Assembly (NCBI GenBank): GCA_023415595.1
Contig: JAEZJW010000075.1
Coordinates: 1-46,010 of the forward strand
Source: Bacillota bacterium
GTDB lineage: Bacteria; Bacillota; Clostridia; Lachnospirales; Lachnospiraceae
DNA length: 46,010 nucleotides
Direction of reading: 5' to 3'
The translations under genes and the position numbers were made by a program. Below, piece after piece: positions 1 through 7,141 of this stretch; position 1 is the stretch's first letter, and each line of letters begins with the position of its first letter. The notes beneath the pieces are model-generated. The model was not told the origin of the DNA. It saw nothing but the letters and a program-made list of their open reading frames with translations, and made no database searches.

Positions 1-111
1 TATCATACACGTATTCCTTTGTCAACAATTTTATGTTCTAATTTTTTTAATTTTTCAAAAAAAGAAAACAACAATCTTTTACAAGGAATACTATGTCCCA
101 TACGATAAGAA

Positions 112-136
112 AGAATGCCCACAAAGCGGGCATTCT
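112..136 (-). terminator. Rho-independent terminator of the GNAT gene
   Basis: Inverted repeat with 9-bp arms (112-120 and 128-136) and a 7-nt loop. Read on the minus strand it is followed by a T-rich run. It sits just past the stop of the acetyltransferase gene at 168. Bases 1-111 are AT-rich and I see nothing else in them. Confidence 0.7.
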
Positions 137-167
137 ATTCCAAGGTCATTCTGATATATCGGATTTC

Positions 168-686
168 TTACATTAAGCTTATCCAATATCTTTGAATGAT
201 GTTACCATCTTCTTCCGTAATTTCATTCTCCAGCTCTCCGCCGTTTTTCATTATAACCTTGGCCGAAGCAATGTTGTCTTTATCACAGGTGACTAATGCG
301 CTCTCTAATCCCATCTCACGGCATTTCAAAAGTGCCAGTCTAAGCATTTCATTCCCGAGACCTTTCTTTCTCTCAGAAGGTCGGACTCCATATCCGATAT
401 GGCCGCTTCGAAGTAATTGAGCTTCGTTCAGCCGGTGCCTTATATTAACTGCACCTAAAATCCTGTCCCTGCTCTCCCCTATCAGAAAATAGGTTGTTGC
501 CGGTACATGATCTCCCAGGTTAATTCCCTGGTGACTTTCCTCTGTCTTCTTTAGAAACACATCAAAGTCATCCTGACGGTAAAATAAAGCATAAGGTGTA
601 ACATCCTCTTCGGTTTCAGTCCATTCGTTTAAGATGTCAATCCACATGTCCCTATGATCCATTGAGGGGTAGATTAATTCTAGCAT
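168..686 (-). CDS. GNAT-family N-acetyltransferase
   Basis: This 172-residue protein has the GNAT fold used to move an acetyl group from acetyl-CoA to an amine. The central motif GYGVRPSERKKGLGNEML (about 98-115) is the acetyl-CoA pyrophosphate-binding motif A, with the R/Q-x-x-G-x-G/A pattern seen as RKKGLG. The later stretch ALVTCDKDNIASAKVIMKNGG is motif B, where an Asn and a Lys/Gly loop close the cofactor site. The ATG is preceded by AGGAG at a normal distance. The substrate cannot be read from the sequence; relatives act on antibiotics, small amines or protein N-termini. It lies 66 bp downstream of the GH26 gene on the same strand and may be co-transcribed with it, ending at the hairpin at 112-136. 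Confidence 0.85.
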   Translation of the reverse strand: MLELIYPSMDHRDMWIDILNEWTETEEDVTPYALFYRQDDFDVFLKKTEESHQGINLGDHVPATTYFLIGESRDRILGAVNIRHRLNEAQLLRSGHIGYGVRPSERKKGLGNEMLRLALLKCREMGLESALVTCDKDNIASAKVIMKNGGELENEITEEDGNIIQRYWISLM

Positions 687-752
687 ATTTGCTCCTATTC
701 TTTGGTTTAAGGTTCCTCTTACTTCAAACCTGCAACCAGTTTATGCCTTGAC

Positions 753-1709
753 TTAATAAAGCTCCGGCAGTTTATCCAGGGTAATGGCATAATTATGGTT
801 ATATGCCTGATATAGCTCGTATTTATAGGTGTACTTCTCAGATAGTATCTCTTCACACCAGGTCATAAACCAAAGCCAGGGAATCCGGCTTCCGGAAAGT
901 TTAAGGATGCTGGGAATTGTCCCAATCTCCGTAATAGCAGCCATCTTTCCCTCCGGTGATATCCGAATTAATTCTTTATAGGCTTCTGCTTGATCCGTAT
1001 GATGATGTGCCTGCGGATAGATATCCCTGGATATAATGTCGCAATACTGATCACCGACATACCCATCTCTGTCTGAAGAGTTCCAGATCCAGATTAAATT
1101 GTTAAGTTCGTGATGCTTCGTGTATCGGTCAAACATGATGAGGTATAGTTTCTTAGCAACCTCCGGGCCGCTCCGTCCCCACCAGAACCAGCTGCCATCC
1201 GCTTCATGAAACGGCCTCCACAGAATCGGTATCTTCCTGTCCCGGAAGGTCTTCAATATTTCTGCCATGCGGTCCATGTCAGATAGAAGGGCATCATATT
1301 CCTCCGTCCCCTCGAGGATCGCTTTGGAAGCATCATAATCCGTGTTCTTCGCATAGAAGGATTTATCCGTTCCTCCAGAAGGAGAAAACCAATGCCAGGT
1401 TAAGGTAATCAAACCCTTTTTCTCTGCCCAGGCATGTGCCTTTTCCAGACTTTCTTTATTCTCCTCAATCTCTCTCAGGCACTCCCCGTTACAGGTCTCA
1501 TAACGGATATTCGGTGAATAAGATAGCAGTTCGAACCCGCAAAGAGCCGGTTGTCTTCCTGTAACATCCTTAAGATAGGTCAGTTCCTCCTGAACCTTTG
1601 TCTTCGTATGCTGGCCTGTAAGGATACCTTCTCCCTGAAGTTTTGAAAAATATGCTAATACATTCCTAACCTCTGCCGAGGCGTTGGGGTTACAAGGTAT
1701 AATATTCAC
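753..1709 (-). CDS. GH26 beta-mannanase-like glycoside hydrolase
   Basis: This 318-residue protein matches glycoside hydrolase family 26, retaining enzymes that mostly cut beta-1,4-mannan. The acid/base signature WRPFHEADGSWFWWG is at about 164-178, with E169 as the likely proton donor. The nucleophile is likely E261 in AAITEIGT. Also typical are TGQHT near residue 31 and WHWFSPSGG near 105-113, which shape the active site. It starts at GTG with GGAGG six bases upstream. I see no signal peptide, carbohydrate-binding module or anchor, so the enzyme should be cytoplasmic and would act on imported manno-oligosaccharides, unlike the usual secreted GH26. The specificity is inferred; other GH26 activities (beta-1,3-xylanase, mixed-linkage glucanase) are possible. 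No sugar transporter gene is adjacent. Confidence 0.85.
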   Translation of the reverse strand: MNIIPCNPNASAEVRNVLAYFSKLQGEGILTGQHTKTKVQEELTYLKDVTGRQPALCGFELLSYSPNIRYETCNGECLREIEENKESLEKAHAWAEKKGLITLTWHWFSPSGGTDKSFYAKNTDYDASKAILEGTEEYDALLSDMDRMAEILKTFRDRKIPILWRPFHEADGSWFWWGRSGPEVAKKLYLIMFDRYTKHHELNNLIWIWNSSDRDGYVGDQYCDIISRDIYPQAHHHTDQAEAYKELIRISPEGKMAAITEIGTIPSILKLSGSRIPWLWFMTWCEEILSEKYTYKYELYQAYNHNYAITLDKLPELY

Positions 1710-1772
1710 TTCGTTCCTCCTGTAAATGAAGCTTATTTGAGTCCCTTCCTCAGAGCTTCACAATCTACTGGT

Positions 1773-2417
1773 TCACTTTGCCTGCTTACGATATAGGAAG
1801 ATGGAGATTACGCTCAGGCAGGTCTGAAGCGTAAAAATGTTAATTCGTTCGGTTAATCCCGAAACCGGTACTTCGTTTGCCATAAAGATGGGCGTCATAG
1901 CCCCTGATATCGTAATAATAACAGAGCATATCAGAATAAATACTCCTAATTTTCTGTAAGCAGGGGTATTTCTCATGCCTAAACCCATAAAATATCCGGT
2001 TCCGATGGTACATAATACAACCACTGCTGTTACAACAATATGCATGAAATTCTGGAAGCCGGATAAATCCCCGGATGTATCCAAAGGAAAAAGTGAATAG
2101 CCGATATAAGAGGTGATCTCCATGATCACCAACAGCAGAGCACCCACCTTAACTGTGATATGTAACTTCTCCCGTCTTACTGCCAGTAATAAATAGATAG
2201 AGAAGATAATCATACAGATTCCGTAAATATTCGTAAAAATCTTCAGGAGATCTGCGTCCGGCGCCTGGCTTCCGGTTAATTCACTGATGGTCTGAGAGAT
2301 GTGGCTGTAGCCTTCCCATAGGATTCCTCCAAGAAACACATGGATGAAGTAAGCGAAGGCACCGATCAGTCCGGTTAACGGCAGTAATTTTAGGAACAAC
2401 TTCCTCTCTTTTTCCAT
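1773..2417 (-). CDS. DUF998 family integral membrane protein
   Basis: A 214-residue hydrophobic protein with about six membrane segments (roughly 11-32, 62-80, 90-110, 124-146, 157-179 and 194-209). The overall pattern, including the loop with SHISQTISELT after the first helix and the PLDTSGDLSG loop after the third, resembles the DUF998 family, whose function is unknown. I place the start at the ATG giving MEKERKLF because GGGGGT lies about 8 bases upstream; a longer frame reaches 2486 but its added 23 residues are hydrophilic and not preceded by a good ribosome site. It is the first minus-strand gene after the tRNA-Ser terminator, so it probably begins its own unit. No role can be assigned. 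Confidence 0.7.
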   Translation of the reverse strand: MEKERKLFLKLLPLTGLIGAFAYFIHVFLGGILWEGYSHISQTISELTGSQAPDADLLKIFTNIYGICMIIFSIYLLLAVRREKLHITVKVGALLLVIMEITSYIGYSLFPLDTSGDLSGFQNFMHIVVTAVVVLCTIGTGYFMGLGMRNTPAYRKLGVFILICSVIITISGAMTPIFMANEVPVSGLTERINIFTLQTCLSVISIFLYRKQAK

Positions 2418-2521
2418 TACAATAACCCCCATTCTTTTCTTTTGTTTTAAATTGCATACCTGCTCCGGGTTGTTGGAGCGACCCACTAATATGTTCCAGA
2501 TTAATACTATTTCTATATGCC

Positions 2522-2557
2522 AAAAAACCTGCTTTACTTTTCGTAAAACAGGTTTTT
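2522..2557 (-). terminator. Terminator behind tRNA-Ser
   Basis: Arms of 15 bases (2523-2537 and 2543-2557) pair with one G-U wobble around a 5-nt loop. On the minus strand the stem ends in a run of T. It lies 5 bp beyond the tRNA 3' end, so it ends the tRNA transcript and insulates the DUF998 gene. Confidence 0.8.
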
Positions 2558-2561
2558 ATAA

Positions 2562-2649
2562 CGGAGAAAGAGGGATTTGAACCCTCGCGCCGGTTGCCCG
2601 ACCTACACCCTTAGCAGGGGCGCCTCTTCGGCCTCTTGAGTATTTCTCC
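2562..2649 (-). tRNA. tRNA-Ser (anticodon GCU)
   Basis: Read on the minus strand this 88-nt sequence starts GGAGAAA and ends TTTCTCC plus discriminator G, giving a full 7-bp acceptor stem. The anticodon loop CTGCTAA holds GCT (reads AGC/AGU Ser codons). A long variable arm and the T-loop GGTTCAAATCC are present, as required for serine tRNA. CCA is not encoded. Confidence 0.95.
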
Positions 2650-2714
2650 AGAAACTGAACTTCTCTTAACGCTATGATATTTTCTTCTCTAACCTACTTG
2701 CAGAGACAAAAGAT

Positions 2715-2743
2715 AGTATAGCAAATGCCCTTTCTTTTGTCAA
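2715..2743 (-). promoter_or_regulatory. Sigma-A promoter for tRNA-Ser
   Basis: On the minus strand TTGACA (2738-2743) and TATACT (2715-2720) are separated by exactly 17 bp, about 65 bp before the tRNA. The -35 hexamer overlaps the stop codon of the upstream fumarase subunit gene (2740-2742). Confidence 0.8.
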
Positions 2744-3282
2744 CAGCTTTGCCGAACTATTTCGTATAAATTATTTCCATCAGAATCTATAACGACAATG
2801 ACTGGAAAATCCTCCACATATAGCTCGCGGATCGCCTCTGTACCAAGATCCTCGTAGGCGATTACCTTTGATGCTTTGATTTTCTTAGACAGCAGCGCTC
2901 CTGCTCCGCCGACTGCAGCAAAATAAACTGCTTTATTCTTCACCATCGCCTCGATGACCTCACTGCTCCGTCTTCCCTTGCCGATCATTCCTTTTAGACC
3001 CAAGTCCAGAAGCGTAGGTGTATATTTATCCATTCTGCTGCTGGTGGTCGGACCTGCGGAGCCGATGACCTGGCCTTCCCGCTCGGGGGTGGGACCCAGA
3101 TAATATATAATATTATCCTTAAGCTCCAGGGGGATCTCCTCTCCTGCCAGCAGAGCTTCATAAAGCCTTAAATGGGCTGCATCTCTGGCCGTATAGATCG
3201 TCCCTGTAAGGTAGACATAATCCCCTGCTGCTAATCCTGTTACCTTGTCCAAAGTCAGAGGGGTACTGATGTGCTTCTCCAC
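2740..3282 (-). CDS. fumB: Class I fumarate hydratase, beta subunit
   Basis: This 180-residue protein is the C-terminal-type (beta) half of the Fe-S hydro-lyase family that interconverts fumarate and malate (some members act on tartrate). Recognisable family blocks are AGDYVYLTGTIYTARDAAH (about 19-37), the substrate-loop block GSAGPTTSSRMDKYTP (about 74-89) and GMIGKGRRSSE shortly after. It contains no cluster cysteines, which belong to the alpha subunit encoded just upstream. The GTG start has GAGG eight bases before it. It follows the alpha gene by 99 bp on the same strand, as expected for a two-gene operon encoding one enzyme. Fumarate versus tartrate specificity is inferred; the symbol follows two-subunit nomenclature, not E. 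coli FumB. Confidence 0.9.
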   Translation of the reverse strand: MEKHISTPLTLDKVTGLAAGDYVYLTGTIYTARDAAHLRLYEALLAGEEIPLELKDNIIYYLGPTPEREGQVIGSAGPTTSSRMDKYTPTLLDLGLKGMIGKGRRSSEVIEAMVKNKAVYFAAVGGAGALLSKKIKASKVIAYEDLGTEAIRELYVEDFPVIVVIDSDGNNLYEIVRQSC

Positions 3283-3381
3283 TTATGTTTCCTCATTTCC
3301 GGGGAAGCTTAACGGACTGCTTTATATAGCATCCCCTGATCTTTGTAAAATATGAATTCTTACTCTTAATTTTATATAGGT

Positions 3382-4224
3382 TCAAATACTTCTTGTCACA
3401 TGGCGGTTCACATGACAGCAGATATTAATGGCCACCGGTAATCCGGCTATATGGGTTGGATAGACCTCAACATTGACTCCTAGGGCAGTAGTTCTTCCCC
3501 CAAAACCTCCCGGTCCAATCCCAAGCTGATTGATTCCAGTCAGAAGCTCCTCCTCCAATTCCCGGATATGGGGAAGCAGAGAGGATCTGTCCATACTTCT
3601 GGTCAGTGCTTTCTTCGACAGTATGGCACATTTCTCGAAATCTCCGCCAATTCCCACCCCTACTACAATGGGAGGACAGGCATTCGGTCCGGCTAAGGTA
3701 ACAGTTTCATACACAGCTTTCTTAACTCCCTCGACTCCGTCCGAGGGCTTCAGCATATAAATCCTGCTCATATTCTCGCTTCCGAAACCCTTCGGAGCAA
3801 CAGTAATCTCAAGCTCCTCCCCGGGAACGATCTCAATATGCAGAATCCCCGGTGTATTATCCTTCGTATTATTCCTAAGCAGGGGATCCTCCACCACGGA
3901 TTTTCTCAGATAGCCCTCCCGGTAGCCCTGCCGTATTCCCTCATTTACCGCTGACTCCAGACTGTCTCCTGTGAGGTGAATATCTTGACCAATTTTCAGA
4001 AAGATCACGGCCATTCCGGTATCCTGGCAGATCGGTATCGCTTCATCTCTTGCTATATCCAGATTCTCACTCAATTGACCCAAAATCTGTTTGCCAAGAG
4101 TGGATTCCTCCTGTTCATATGCACCGCGTACTCTCTTTTCTACATCAGAAGCCAACTGTAAGTTGGCTTCGATGCACATCTCTTTTATATTATTAATAAT
4201 TTCATCGGTATGGATGGTTCTCAT
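3382..4224 (-). CDS. fumA: Class I fumarate hydratase, alpha (Fe-S) subunit
   Basis: This 280-residue protein is the alpha half of an oxygen-sensitive [4Fe-4S] fumarase. The three expected cluster ligands are visible: C66 in ICQDTGMA, C183 in GPNACPPIVVGVGIGG, and C270 (or its neighbour C269) in INICCHVNRH. Family blocks such as APKGFGSENMS (about 143-153) and GGFGGRTTALGV (about 239-250) support the call. Together with the beta subunit it would run the malate/fumarate step of a branched, anaerobic citric-acid pathway. The gene is downstream of gyrA on the same strand but separated from it by the duplicated structured repeat at 4251-4429, which therefore forms its leader or a boundary between the two units. 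The ATG at 4222-4224 has an AGG-type ribosome site. Confidence 0.92.
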   Translation of the reverse strand: MRTIHTDEIINNIKEMCIEANLQLASDVEKRVRGAYEQEESTLGKQILGQLSENLDIARDEAIPICQDTGMAVIFLKIGQDIHLTGDSLESAVNEGIRQGYREGYLRKSVVEDPLLRNNTKDNTPGILHIEIVPGEELEITVAPKGFGSENMSRIYMLKPSDGVEGVKKAVYETVTLAGPNACPPIVVGVGIGGDFEKCAILSKKALTRSMDRSSLLPHIRELEEELLTGINQLGIGPGGFGGRTTALGVNVEVYPTHIAGLPVAINICCHVNRHVTRSI

Positions 4225-4250
4225 TTAATAACCTCCGTTATAAGTAGCAC

Positions 4251-4429
4251 ACCGGAAGAACAAGGAGTGAGCCTACTTGTGCGAAACTCCGCAGTTCTTT
4301 CCCAGAATTCCATATTTTCGGAATTCTGTACCTCCATATTGATTCCACTAACCGGAAGAACAAGGAGTGAGCCTACTTGTGCGAAACTCCGCGTTCTTCG
4401 GGGGGATTCCAGTCCTTTCGGAATCCTTT
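4251..4429. repeat. Tandem structured repeat between gyrA and fumA
   Basis: Two units start exactly 100 bp apart. Each opens with an identical 42-bp core (4251-4292 and 4351-4392) that can fold through AAGAAC/GTTCTT and GGAGT/ACTCC. After the core each unit carries a second hairpin: AGAATTCC/GGAATTCT in unit 1 (about 4315-4338) and GGATTCC/GGAATCC in unit 2 (about 4405-4427). The outer pairs of these stems differ between units but still pair. No coding sequence is seen. An 18-bp piece of the core recurs at 38537-38554 in the other orientation, so it may be a dispersed element. Confidence 0.8.
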
Positions 4430-7048
4430 TTATTCGGTGAATTCCTGTGCGGCAGCTTCATCCTCTATCTCAAGGGCATCTTGAATTGCATCCAGCTCCT
4501 CGAGATATTCTTCTTCCGACATCTCTCCAATGGTTGCTGTGCTTTCTTCAATCAATTCCTGTTCCAGATTCTTGATAACCTCTTCTCCGGATGCAGCATT
4601 ATTGCTTTCTCTTACCTTAGTGACGCTGGCAACTGTGATATCCTTCTCGGAATCCAGTTCAATCAGCTTTACACCTGAAGTAATTCTTCCGAGAACAGAG
4701 ATGTCACTTACCATCAGGCGGATAATAATACCTCCGGTGGTTATCAGCATAACCTCATTATTCTCATTTACTGCCTTCACACCGATCACATCACCGGTTT
4801 TATCTGTTATCTTATAGCATTTTACACCCTTACCGCCTCTGCGCTGCAGGGTAAACTCCTCTAGAGAGGTTCTCTTACCCATACCGTTTTCAGATACAAA
4901 GAGCAGGTGGCTTCCCTGCGTATGAAGCTGCATACCGATGACCCGGTCATCATCCGACAGTGTCATACCGATCACACCCATGGAGGTTCTTCCGGTAGGC
5001 CTTACATCCCTTTCATCAAAACGGATGCACATACCGTTCTTCGTCACCAGGAAAATCTCCTTCTGACGGTTAGTGGATTTAACTTCAATTAATTCATCGT
5101 CTTCTCTCAGATTGATTGCCTGAAGTCCGGACTTTCTGATATTCTCGTATTCCTTAATGGGTGTCTTCTTAACAATACCCTTTTCGGTAGCCATGAACAG
5201 GAACCGGTCATCCTTATATTCCTTTAACGGAATAATGGCCGTGATTCTCTCCTCCGGAAGCAGCTGAAGTAGATTAACGATTGCCGTACCCCTGGCAGTT
5301 CTACCAGATTCCGGTATCTCATAAGCCTTCAGCCGGTACACTCTGCCCTTATTCGTAAAGAACATAATGTAATGGTGGTTCATCGTCATCAGAAGATCCT
5401 CAATAAAATCCTCTTCGATCGTCTGCATCCCCTTGATACCCTTACCACCGCGATGCTGACTCTTAAAATTGTCAACGGTCATACGTTTGATGTAACCTAA
5501 TCTCGTCATAGCGATCACGGTATTTTCATTCGGAATTAGATCCTCCATGGAGATATCGAACTCATCGGGACCGATGGAGGTTCTTCTTTCATCTCCGTAC
5601 TTATCTCTGATCAGAGTAATCTCTTCCTTGATTACACCTAAGAGCTTCTTCTCATCTGCAAGGATTGCCTTATACTCCTCAATCTTTGCCATAAGCTCAG
5701 CATACTCAGCCTCAAGACGCTCCCTTTCCAGTCCGGTCAGCGCACGGAGTCTCATGTCTGTAATTGATTGAGCTTGGGCCTCTGATAAGCCGAAACGTTC
5801 TATTAACCGTTCCTTTGCAATACTGACATTCTGTGAAGAACGGATGATACTGATTACTTCATCAATATGATCAAGGGCGATCAGTAAGCCCTGTAAAATA
5901 TGAGCCCGCTCCTCTGCCTTATTCAGATCATACCTGGTACGTCTGGTTACGACCTCCTTCTGATGCAGCAAATAGTAATCCAGCATCTGATGAAGATTTA
6001 AGACCCTCGGTTCATTGTTCACCAGTGCCAGCATGATCACGCCGAAGGTATCCTGAAGCAGGGTATGTTTATATAACTGGTTTAAGATTACATTTGCATT
6101 GACGTCTCTTCTGAGCTCTATCACAATTCTCATACCGGTACGGTCTGATTCATCCCTAAGCTCTGTAATTCCGTCAATCTTCTTATCCTTCACCAGCTCA
6201 GCAATCTTCTCAATTAACCTGGCTTTATTAACCATGTAAGGCAGCTCGGATACCAAAATTCTTGGTTTCCCGTTTGGCATGGTCTCTATCTCTGTTACGG
6301 CACGGACGCGAATCTTGCCTCGGCCGGTACGATATGCTTCTTCTATTCCTGATAATCCCAGTATCTGTGCTCCCGTGGGAAAATCCGGTCCTTTTATAAT
6401 TTCCAGAAGTTCCTCAATCTCAGTCTCCCGGTCTTCCTCAATTTGGTTATTGATGATCTTCAGAACGCCGTTGATGATTTCTTTCAGGTTATGAGGCGGT
6501 ATATTGGTTGCCATACCTACAGCAATACCTGAAGTACCGTTTATCAGAAGGTTAGGAAATCTGGAGGGTAAAACGACGGGTTCCTTCTCCGTCTCATCAA
6601 AGTTCGGTGAGAAGTCTACGGTATCCTTATTGATGTCGGATAGCATCTCCATAGAGATCTTGCTTAAGCGGGCTTCCGTATAACGCATTGCCGCAGCACC
6701 GTCACCGTCAACAGATCCAAAATTTCCGTGGCCATCAATCAAAGGATACCTTGTAGAGAAATCCTGAGCCAGCTTTACCAATGCTTCATAAATCGAGCTG
6801 TCACCGTGGGGATGATATTTACCCATGGTATCACCGACGATACGGGCACATTTACGGTGCGGTTTGTCAGGACCGTTATTCAGCTCTATCATCGCATATA
6901 ATATTCTTCTTTGTACCGGCTTTAAGCCATCCCTTACATCGGGCAGGGCTCTGGCCGCGATTACGGACATGGCATAGTCGATATAGGATGTCTCCATCGT
7001 CTTCTTCAGATCTACGTCATGCACCTTATCGAAGATATTCTCTTCCAT
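4430..7048 (-). CDS. gyrA: DNA gyrase subunit A
   Basis: GyrA (872 residues) makes the double-strand break and passes DNA during negative supercoiling, as an A2B2 complex with GyrB. The catalytic tyrosine is Y123 in AAAMRYTEARL. The quinolone-determining region reads HGDSSIYEAL with S84 and E88, the usual sensitive residues. The C-terminal DNA-wrapping beta-pinwheel begins near residue 500 and shows GyrA-box-like turns: QHRGGKGIKGM in the first blade and QRRGGKGVKC in a later blade. The tail from about 820 is acidic (repeated Glu), common in Firmicutes. It lies 93 bp downstream of gyrB on the same strand. Presence of gyrB beside it and the gyrase box argue for gyrase rather than topoisomerase IV ParC. 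Confidence 0.97.
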   Translation of the reverse strand: MEENIFDKVHDVDLKKTMETSYIDYAMSVIAARALPDVRDGLKPVQRRILYAMIELNNGPDKPHRKCARIVGDTMGKYHPHGDSSIYEALVKLAQDFSTRYPLIDGHGNFGSVDGDGAAAMRYTEARLSKISMEMLSDINKDTVDFSPNFDETEKEPVVLPSRFPNLLINGTSGIAVGMATNIPPHNLKEIINGVLKIINNQIEEDRETEIEELLEIIKGPDFPTGAQILGLSGIEEAYRTGRGKIRVRAVTEIETMPNGKPRILVSELPYMVNKARLIEKIAELVKDKKIDGITELRDESDRTGMRIVIELRRDVNANVILNQLYKHTLLQDTFGVIMLALVNNEPRVLNLHQMLDYYLLHQKEVVTRRTRYDLNKAEERAHILQGLLIALDHIDEVISIIRSSQNVSIAKERLIERFGLSEAQAQSITDMRLRALTGLERERLEAEYAELMAKIEEYKAILADEKKLLGVIKEEITLIRDKYGDERRTSIGPDEFDISMEDLIPNENTVIAMTRLGYIKRMTVDNFKSQHRGGKGIKGMQTIEEDFIEDLLMTMNHHYIMFFTNKGRVYRLKAYEIPESGRTARGTAIVNLLQLLPEERITAIIPLKEYKDDRFLFMATEKGIVKKTPIKEYENIRKSGLQAINLREDDELIEVKSTNRQKEIFLVTKNGMCIRFDERDVRPTGRTSMGVIGMTLSDDDRVIGMQLHTQGSHLLFVSENGMGKRTSLEEFTLQRRGGKGVKCYKITDKTGDVIGVKAVNENNEVMLITTGGIIIRLMVSDISVLGRITSGVKLIELDSEKDITVASVTKVRESNNAASGEEVIKNLEQELIEESTATIGEMSEEEYLEELDAIQDALEIEDEAAAQEFTE

Positions 7049-7141
7049 TCCTCTTCCTCCGTTATCAGCTTTGCTGACGCAAAGCTGTCTCTATATTTTG
7101 CAGTGAGGTACTTCCTGCAGGTTTTTTATCTGGATGGGTGA

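Noticed and set aside
4405..4436. Plus-strand terminator (hairpin then TTTTT) next to gyrA
   Set aside because: No plus-strand gene ends here; the hairpin is part of the duplicated repeat unit, and on the minus strand no T-run follows.
4978..5008. Loss of the canonical GyrA box in gyrA (QHRGGKG in the first blade) as a sign of topoisomerase IV
   Set aside because: Firmicute GyrA commonly varies here, a full QRRGGKG is found in a later blade, and gyrB is adjacent.
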